Origin: a virus
DNA: 21,178 nt
Strand: one strand, 5' to 3'
IMG/VR virus record: IMGVR_UViG_3300032322_000172
Coordinates: 1 to 21,178 of that record
Shown in pieces: positions 7,005 to 14,000 of this stretch. The notes under the pieces were generated by a model that did no database searches, had not been told where the DNA came from, and saw only the letters and a program-made list of their open reading frames with translations. Position 1 is the first letter of the stretch; each line of letters opens with the position of its first letter. The position numbers were made by a program, and so were the translations under genes.

Positions 7005-9638
7005 GTGGCGAATGTAACGATTACCCAATTACCGGCAGCGGGGCCAATTACCGGAACGGAGTTGGTGCCAGTCGTTCAGGGTGGTCAGACTGTTCGCACT
7101 ACCGCAGCCGCTCTGGCCGGATCTCCCGTACAGACTCAGACGTTCCTGACGCTCAATCAAGAGCCGACGCTGATTAACAGCCGTTACTTGCAGGGCGGAA
7201 CCGGTATTGGGCTGCTAGACAACGGGGCGTTGTCGTACCTTCAGGTGGTCCTAAACGGAGCCTCTGGGAGCCTGGAATCGGCTGCAAACGGCATTATTGT
7301 TAAGACAGGCGGAACGACGGTCACCAACCGATCTATTGTTGTGACCGGAAACGGCTTGGCCATTACAAACGGCAACGGTATTGCTGGCAACCCGACAATT
7401 GGATTGACTGGTCTGGCGTTGGCCATTGCTCAGGTATCCGGCACTGGGATGTTGGCGGTTGTGGGTGGATCTACGATTGCTGGCCGACAGTTGCTTGGTA
7501 CGGCCAATCAGATTGATGTTGCGTTCGGTGACGGATCGAATAGTCCAGTGTTTTCGCTGGCTACGAACCCGATTCTTCCGGGAACGGGGGCGGTAACGGT
7601 TCCAAAGGGTACGAGTGCTCAAAGACCGGTTGGTCAAGACGGGATGATTCGGTACAACACCGATACAAGCTCGCTGGAGGTGTATGACTCGGGTTCTTGG
7701 TCGAACTTGCCCACTGGCGCGGTTACGCTCATCAATACTGGAACGGGGCTGACGGGCGGTCCTATAACGTCTTCTGGGACGATTTCGATTGCTCCGACGG
7801 GGATTGCTGCTTCGACCTACGGATCTGCGGCAATTGTCCCGGTTTTGACGGTCAATGCTCAGGGACAGATTACTGGTGCGATTGATACGCCGATCTCTAT
7901 TGGTACCACTCAAATAACGTCTGGGGTACTGGATGTTAATCGAGGGGGCACCGGTATTGGAGGCTATGCGAATGGCGATTTGATCTACGCTTCTGGATCA
8001 ACAACGTTGTCATCTTTGACCATCGGAACGATTGGTCAGGTGTTGGTAGCAACAGGATCTGCCCCGCAGTGGTCAGATGTATCTACCGTTGCTGTAACCA
8101 CATTTGATGGCGGCACTACGGGATTGACCCCGTCTACGCCAACTGCTGGCGCGGTGTCTCTTGGCGGGGTTCTTGTTGGAGAAAACGGCGGTACGGGTGT
8201 CAATAACTCTGGCAAGACGATTACGCTCGGTGGGAACCTAACGACCTCTGGCGCATTTGCTCTGACGCTAACTCAGACCAATACGACGAACGTCACGCTG
8301 CCAACGACGGGCACATTGGCAACGTTGGCCGGGTCTGAAATTCTGACCAACAAAACAATATCTGGTGCGCTAAACACGTTAACGAACATTCCTAATGCTG
8401 CGCTTGATAACTCAAGCGTCACTATTGGGTCCACGTCAGTGTCATTAGGTGCGTCAACGCTAACGCTGGATGGATTGACTTCGGTAGCGGTAACTCAAGG
8501 TCCGTTGACTGCTTTACAGTTAGCCACTAAACAGTATGTTGATGATGCGGTGTCGTCGGGCATTAATATTCATCCGCCAGTAAGGGTAGAGACGCCCGCG
8601 GCGTTAAACGCCACCTACACTCCTGGCGGAACAGCAGTCACAGTAACGGACATTTCCGGCAATAAAACATTTACGTTTTCTACGTCACCGAGCTTGTCAA
8701 TCAACGATCAGATTGTTTTTTCTTCGACCTCTAACGGCATTGTTTCAGGAACTGCGTACTATGTTTTCTCAGTGCCTGCCGCAAATCAGATCACTCTTTC
8801 GTTGAGTTACAACGGCCCTGAATTAACAACGTTCATTAATGGCTCTGGGTTGACAATTGCTGGCCTAGTCAATGCAGGCGTCGGTGCAACTCTAACCAAC
8901 GCCGGAACAAAAGCTGCGTTACAGATCGATGGAGTAAACCTTTCAGTTACAAATCGCGTTTTGGTTTTGAACCAAGTCAATGCGTATGAGAACGGGGTCT
9001 ATACGGTTACAACCGTTGGAACGCCTGACCCCGGTGGTACTAACTGGGTTTTGACTCGAGCGTTAACAGAAGACAAGTACAAGCCAGATAGTACGACCGG
9101 CATGGGTCAAGGCGACTACTACTTTGTTCAAGAGGGTAATACAGGAGCGGGTCAGTCGTATGTGTTGACGACACCTAACCCGATCATTATTGGTACTACA
9201 AATCTAACGTTCACTCAGTTTTCTTCGTCGCAGGTGTATTCAGCGGGAACGGGTTTGACTCTTTCTGGCACGCAATTCAGTCTTACCGCTCCGGTGACTG
9301 CTGCGTTGGGAGGTACGGGACAAACGTCCTACACGGCAGGCGATCTAATCTACGCCACGGCCTCTACAACGCTTGCAAAGCTAGCCCTTGGGGCATCGAC
9401 TTATCTGTTGACTTCAAGTGGTACTGCCCCGCAGTACACTGATCCTGCTTCTGTATCGGTGGGATCGGCCACAAACGCAACGAACACAGGCATCACTGCA
9501 AGCAGTGTAAATGCTGATTACTATTTGACGGTAGTCAGTGCAACTACTGGCAATCTGCCGCAGTTGGTAGCGACGGGATTGACCGCAAACCCATCCACCG
9601 GGAAAATCACTGGTGGCATCGCTGGAGGTACCTTCTAA
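7005..9638 (+). CDS. Tail fibre protein, Gly/Thr-rich
   Basis: I place the start at the GTG at 7005, which has GAGGTG at 6995-7000 and immediately follows the previous stop. An in-frame ATG at 6918 would overlap the zinc-ribbon gene by 86 bases and gives an Arg/Thr-rich N-terminus unlike the family. The 877-residue product opens MANVTITQLPAAGPITGTEL, a conserved virion-attachment start of phage fibres. It continues as beta-rich Gly/Thr/Asn repeats, including two 49-residue copies beginning GGTG. A fibre domain then starts at LATKQYVDDAVSSGINIH and continues through RVLVLNQVNAYENGVYTV. It ends in GGTF. It probably forms a trimeric receptor-binding or fibre-shaft protein. Confidence 0.75.
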   Translation: MANVTITQLPAAGPITGTELVPVVQGGQTVRTTAAALAGSPVQTQTFLTLNQEPTLINSRYLQGGTGIGLLDNGALSYLQVVLNGASGSLESAANGIIVKTGGTTVTNRSIVVTGNGLAITNGNGIAGNPTIGLTGLALAIAQVSGTGMLAVVGGSTIAGRQLLGTANQIDVAFGDGSNSPVFSLATNPILPGTGAVTVPKGTSAQRPVGQDGMIRYNTDTSSLEVYDSGSWSNLPTGAVTLINTGTGLTGGPITSSGTISIAPTGIAASTYGSAAIVPVLTVNAQGQITGAIDTPISIGTTQITSGVLDVNRGGTGIGGYANGDLIYASGSTTLSSLTIGTIGQVLVATGSAPQWSDVSTVAVTTFDGGTTGLTPSTPTAGAVSLGGVLVGENGGTGVNNSGKTITLGGNLTTSGAFALTLTQTNTTNVTLPTTGTLATLAGSEILTNKTISGALNTLTNIPNAALDNSSVTIGSTSVSLGASTLTLDGLTSVAVTQGPLTALQLATKQYVDDAVSSGINIHPPVRVETPAALNATYTPGGTAVTVTDISGNKTFTFSTSPSLSINDQIVFSSTSNGIVSGTAYYVFSVPAANQITLSLSYNGPELTTFINGSGLTIAGLVNAGVGATLTNAGTKAALQIDGVNLSVTNRVLVLNQVNAYENGVYTVTTVGTPDPGGTNWVLTRALTEDKYKPDSTTGMGQGDYYFVQEGNTGAGQSYVLTTPNPIIIGTTNLTFTQFSSSQVYSAGTGLTLSGTQFSLTAPVTAALGGTGQTSYTAGDLIYATASTTLAKLALGASTYLLTSSGTAPQYTDPASVSVGSATNATNTGITASSVNADYYLTVVSATTGNLPQLVATGLTANPSTGKITGGIAGGTF
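7944..8090 (+). repeat. Fibre repeat copy 1 (GGTGxxxYxxGDLIYA unit)
   Basis: A 49-residue in-frame unit GGTGIGGYANGDLIYASGST that ends near PQWSDVSTV. It matches the copy at 9309-9455 in length and pattern: GGTG, GDLIYA, STTL, then a GSAPQW/GTAPQY turn. Identity is clearer in protein than DNA, so the duplication is old or conserved as a shaft unit common to many fibres. Confidence 0.65.
8631..8873 (+). other. Ig-like module inserted within the fibre domain
   Basis: About 81 residues (543-623) with strand-like text TVTDISGNKTFTFST, SINDQIVFSSTSNGIVSG and TAYYVFSVPAANQITLS. In the usual form of this domain a NATY start runs almost directly into GVGATLTNAG. Here the module sits between them, suggesting a nested insertion. 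Confidence 0.45.
9309..9455 (+). repeat. Fibre repeat copy 2 (GGTGxxxYxxGDLIYA unit)
   Basis: The second 49-residue copy, GGTGQTSYTAGDLIYATAST, ending near PQYTDPASV. It is separated by about 1.2 kb from copy 1 at 7944-8090, with the unrelated fibre domain between them. Confidence 0.65.
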
Positions 9639-9640
9639 TG
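9624..9640 (+). promoter_or_regulatory. Ribosome-binding site embedded in fibre stop junction
   Basis: GGAGGT (9624-9629) is both the Shine-Dalgarno for the ATG at 9638 and the codons for the two glycines of the C-terminal GGTF. The stop and start overlap as TAATG. The same 17-base pattern, 15 of 17 identical, closes the fibre-like gene at 19917-19933. Confidence 0.6.
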
Positions 9641-10852
9641 GCACAGGCCGGATTTACGCCCATATCGCTGTACTTCAGCACTACAGCGACGGCAACGCCG
9701 TCTGCGGGCAACTTAGCCAGCGGCGAGTTGGCAATCAACATCACTGATGGCAAGTTGTTCTACAAGGACAACGTTGGTGTAGTTCAAGTCATTGCAACCG
9801 CTTCCGGTGCTGCGTTTACTTGGCCCGGTGCCGGAATTGCCAACTCAACGGGATCCTCCTGGGGAACGTCGTACACGACTAGTGGAAGCGGGACTGTACT
9901 TGCGCTGACTACGTCTCCGACGTTTGTAACGCCGGTTCTTGGGACGCCCTCGTCCGGAAACCTGTCGAACTGTACGAACCTATCTTTGACCACCGGGGTG
10001 ACCGGAACGCTGCCTGTCGGGAATGGCGGCACAGGAATCACCGCGGGAACTTCTGGGGGGGTACCGTACTTCTCTGCGACTAATACGATTGCATCGTCGG
10101 CGGCACTAGCTGCAAACGCAATTGTGATCGGCGGCGGAGCTGGAGTGGCTCCGGCAACTACGACTACAGGCACGGGGGTCCTGACCGCGGTAGGGAACCA
10201 AGTCAACACAACGAACGGTCTGGTCACGCAAACGGCCACGCTGACCTCTAGCGCTCTGCTGCTAGGCGGCGGATCTGGGACGGGGATTTCGTCAACGACG
10301 ACTGGCACCGGGGTAGTAACGGCTGTTGGAAACAACGTCAACACGACCGGCGGTTTGGTGACGCAGTCTGGAACCTTGACGGCCAGTGCAATCTTGATTG
10401 GTGGCGGATCCGGAGCGGCGATCACCTCGACGACAACCGGAACCGGGGTTCTAACTGCTCTGGGCAACAACGCAAACGCTACGGGCGGTTTTACGACCAT
10501 CAACGGCACTGCTACGCTCACCAATAAGCGGATTGACCCTCGGGTATCTAGTACAGCCTCCACGGCCTCTATCACCCCGGATATTGCGTCTTTTGACCAG
10601 TACGCGGTGACTGCCCAGGCTGCTGGCCTAGCGATCAATGCCCCGACTGGAACGCCGGTTGACGGGAATAAGTTAGTCTTTCGCCTGTTGGATAACGGAA
10701 CGCCCAGAGCATTGACCTGGGACGGGACGTTTACGGCAATCGGGGTTACCATTCCTACAACCACAACTGCAAACAAAACAACGTATGTTGGGTGCATCTA
10801 CAACGCGAACAACACGCGCTGGGATGTGATCGCAGTGACAACTCAGGCTTAA
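9638..10852 (+). CDS. Second tail fibre protein with 45-residue tandem repeats
   Basis: A 404-residue protein coupled to the previous fibre gene by TAATG. It opens MAQAGFTPISLYFSTTATAT, then PSAGNLASGELAINITDGKL, a recurrent phage fibre N-terminus that attaches to the virion. Residues 161-295 are three tandem 45-residue units beginning AIVIGGGAG, ALLLGGGSG and AILIGGGSG, each with TTTGTGVxTAxGN. The C-terminal 110 residues change character: TLTNKRIDPRV, then a compact beta domain with GNKLVFRLLDNGTPRALTWD and NNTRWDVIAVTTQA. This is typical of a receptor-facing or trimer-closing tip. No enzymatic residues are apparent. It probably acts with the neighbouring fibre proteins. Confidence 0.72.
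   Translation: MAQAGFTPISLYFSTTATATPSAGNLASGELAINITDGKLFYKDNVGVVQVIATASGAAFTWPGAGIANSTGSSWGTSYTTSGSGTVLALTTSPTFVTPVLGTPSSGNLSNCTNLSLTTGVTGTLPVGNGGTGITAGTSGGVPYFSATNTIASSAALAANAIVIGGGAGVAPATTTTGTGVLTAVGNQVNTTNGLVTQTATLTSSALLLGGGSGTGISSTTTGTGVVTAVGNNVNTTGGLVTQSGTLTASAILIGGGSGAAITSTTTGTGVLTALGNNANATGGFTTINGTATLTNKRIDPRVSSTASTASITPDIASFDQYAVTAQAAGLAINAPTGTPVDGNKLVFRLLDNGTPRALTWDGTFTAIGVTIPTTTTANKTTYVGCIYNANNTRWDVIAVTTQA
10118..10522 (+). repeat. Three tandem 135-bp units in a fibre gene
   Basis: Exactly three in-frame 135-base units (10118-10252, 10253-10387, 10388-10522), each encoding 45 residues with the frame (A-x-x-I/L-GGGxG)...TTTGTGVxTAxGNxxN. The third unit diverges at its end (NATGGFTTINGTATLT). 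The units are similar enough for slippage or recombination to change copy number. Confidence 0.8.
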
Positions 10853-10855
10853 ACC

Positions 10856-11068
10856 ATGATTAAGATTGACTTCTCATTTGAAACCCCTTACGGCAAGTTT
10901 GCTGACGCTCTGCATCTTCCGGACGATCATGCGTTTACGGAAGCAGAGATCCAAGCCATGAAGGAACAGCGCCGGGACAACTGGATTGCTGTGGTGACCG
11001 CGCCTCCGGTTGAGGAGGTGCAACCCGAGTACATCGAGATCGATGGCGTCAAATATGTGAAGGCGTAG
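10856..11068 (+). CDS. Conserved small phage protein, unknown function
   Basis: A 70-residue acidic protein starting three bases after the fibre stop, with no clear Shine-Dalgarno, so translation may be coupled to the upstream gene. The sequence IDFSFETPYGKFADALHLPD, then FTEAEIQAMKEQRRDNWIAV is a short beta-hairpin plus helix. A Pro/Glu-rich linker (APPVEEVQPE) and a final strand IDGVKYVKA follow. It resembles small proteins found next to fibre genes in related phages, perhaps fibre chaperones or linkers, but this is inference. No membrane segment or signal peptide is seen. Confidence 0.5.
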   Translation: MIKIDFSFETPYGKFADALHLPDDHAFTEAEIQAMKEQRRDNWIAVVTAPPVEEVQPEYIEIDGVKYVKA

Positions 11069-11070
11069 TC

Positions 11071-14000
11071 ATGGCCGACAGATATTGGGTTGGCGGGACT
11101 GCCAACTGGGATGGTACTGCCGGTACCAAATGGGCTACTACGTCTGGTGGTGCTGGCGGCGCTTCTGTTCCTACCAGCGCGGATGATGTGTTTTTTGACG
11201 CTGCGTCGGGTGTTTCAACGGTTACTTTAGTAAGCGTAGCGACTTGTAGAAGTCTTAATTGCACTGGATTTACTGGAACTCTTACTGGCAGTGCAACTTT
11301 ACAAGTCTTTGGAGATTTTATTCTTGATGCTGGTATGACATATGGATCTTCTATAGACAATCAACTGAGAGCTTCTACTGGGTCTTGGATAATTAATACA
11401 AATGGAAAAACGTTAAACAGTTTATCAGTAGGTGTAGTAGTAAGCACAGCTACATGGTCGCTTGATGGTGCATTAACATTGTCAAATACTTTAACTGTGA
11501 CTTATGGCACATTCAATTCAAGCAATTACAATATAACTGCGGCGTCGATTAATTCTAATAATTCTAATGTTAGAAGTATTAATCTTGGATCAAGCAGCAT
11601 TACACTCAGTTTTAGTTTTCAAGCCACAACAACTACAAATCTTACACTCAATGCTGGTACATCCACGATTAACTTTACGCCCCAAAATGCAAATTTATTT
11701 TTTGGCACTAGTGGATCTCCCGGAACAGCAACTCTGTATAACATATCTTTTAGCTCAACGACTGCCGGCACTCACAATTTACGAGGATTGTTGACATTAA
11801 ATAATCTATCAGTAGCTGCGCCGTCCACCGCTGGAGTGACAATACTTCAAATTGAAGGTCGTCAAACCATCAACGGCACCCTCTCGACTACAGGCACAGC
11901 AGGAAACCGCCGCGTTTGGTTTCGCAGTCAAACCTACGGCCTAGCCCAAACCCTGACCGTCAACGCCACGCCCAGCCTGACCGACGCTGACTTCCGAGAC
12001 ATCTACGTCATCGGCACTGCTGCACCGATCTCTGGTACTAGGGTTGGTGATTTGAGAGGCATTAGAGGGATTACAAGGTCTACACCCAAATCTGTTTATT
12101 GGGTCACTGCTGCGGGTGGCAACTGGTCTGCTAACAACTGGGCAGCATCGTCTGGCGGCGCAGCATCAACTGACAACTTCCCGCTGGCTCAGGATACGGC
12201 TGTTATCGAGAACACCGGGCTGAATACGTCGGCTACGGTAACGCTGGACAATACTATTACTTACTTTGGCACTATCGATATGTCCACGCGGACGAACGCG
12301 ATGACGCTGGCGGGATCAACGGCATATACGGTTTACGGGGATTGGAAGTTTGGAAGCGGAGTAACAAGAAGCTACACCGGAGGCTTGACGTTTTCTGGTC
12401 GCAACACTCAGACAATTACGAGCGCCGGTAAAGCATTCGCTCAGGCTTTTACAATTGATACCTACGGCGGCACAGTTGAGCTTGCCGACGCTCTAAATAT
12501 TGGTTCCAACGCACTCACCGTCACCAACGGCACGTTCGATACTAAGAATTACAATGTTACTTCAGATTCCATATCCTCTAGCAACAGCAATATTAGGACA
12601 ATAACGTTAGGCTCAAGCACTGTTACCTTGGGAGGAAGTCCCGCAGTAAGCGCGTCAACAACAATAAATTTAACTTTTAACGCCGGGACGTCCCAAATAA
12701 ATATCACACGGCTTAGTGCGCAATTAACAGCTAGTAATCTTACATTTTATAATGTTTCATTCACGACTACGAGTGCATCAACGCACACTTTGCGCGGCGT
12801 GATGACGTTTAATTCTTTGTCTATAACTGCTCCATCGTCTGCAGGGCTTACCCAACTTTCTGTTGAAAACAACCAAACTATTACCGGCACTCTCACCGTC
12901 GCCGGAGCGACCCCTATCCGTCGCATCTTCATCCGTTCCGACACCATCAACACCACTCGCACCCTGACCGTTGGCACCCTATCCGCTACGGACTGCGACT
13001 TCAGGGACATCACGATAGCCGGTACTGCTGCGGGGTCATCTCCGACTCGCGCTGGTGACTGCGGTGGAAACTCTGGGATCACGTTCTCTGCTCCGAAGAC
13101 TGTGTACTGGAACCTCGCTGGGACGCAGAACTGGAGTGCTACGGCATGGGCACCGGGGTCCGGTGGGGTGCCTGACATCAACAACTTTCCATTGGCTCAA
13201 GATACTGCTGTATTTGATAATACAGGAGCAGTTGGAACAGTTACAATTAATGCTGTATGGAATACTGGTACGTTTGACGCGTCGGCGCGAACAAGCGCGA
13301 TGACATTAGATACTAATACCAACGTAGTTGGATTAATTGTATACGGAAGTTGGAAGTCTGGGACAGGCTTGTCAATAGTGTCATCAAGTGCAACAACAAA
13401 TTTTTTTACAATTGGTTCGCAAACACTAACAAGCAACGGAGTGCAATTTACTTTCAACTTAGGCTTTAATGGAAGAGCGACTGGCATTATGGAACTGTCG
13501 GACGCTTTGAGTTTAAGCTCTGACAAAACTATAAGTCTAAGTGGTGGTACGTTTGATGCAAAAACGTATAATGTTACATCTGGTGTAATTCAGTCAGGTG
13601 GGTCAAGCCCTAGAACAATAAAAATGGGCACAGGAACTTGGACTTGCTCCGGTGTAGGTTCCGTATGGAGTATTACCGACTTAACAAATGCCTCGTGGTA
13701 TAAACAGACAGCAAATATTGTCCTGTCCGACACAAGCGCCACTGCTAGAACATTTACAGGTGCTGGTCTTTCATACAACAAACTTACCATCGGCGGCGCG
13801 ACAGGCATATCGACCACAACTATCACCGGCGACAACCAATTCACCGAGCTTGCCAGCACAAAGACCGTTGCCCACACCATTGCGCTTGGCTCAACTACCC
13901 AAACCTTCGGCGCGTGGACCGTCACTGGCACCTCTGGCAACGTCGTCACCCTGACCGGCACGGGAACCTCTCATATTCTTGCCGGAGCCTGCACCTCGGG

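Noticed and set aside
9784-10797. Long minus-strand open frame (337 codons) inside the second fibre gene
   Set aside because: It is the mirror of a repetitive Gly/Thr-rich gene, has no ribosome-binding site or credible start, and gives Pro/Val repeats typical of antisense frames of GGT repeats.
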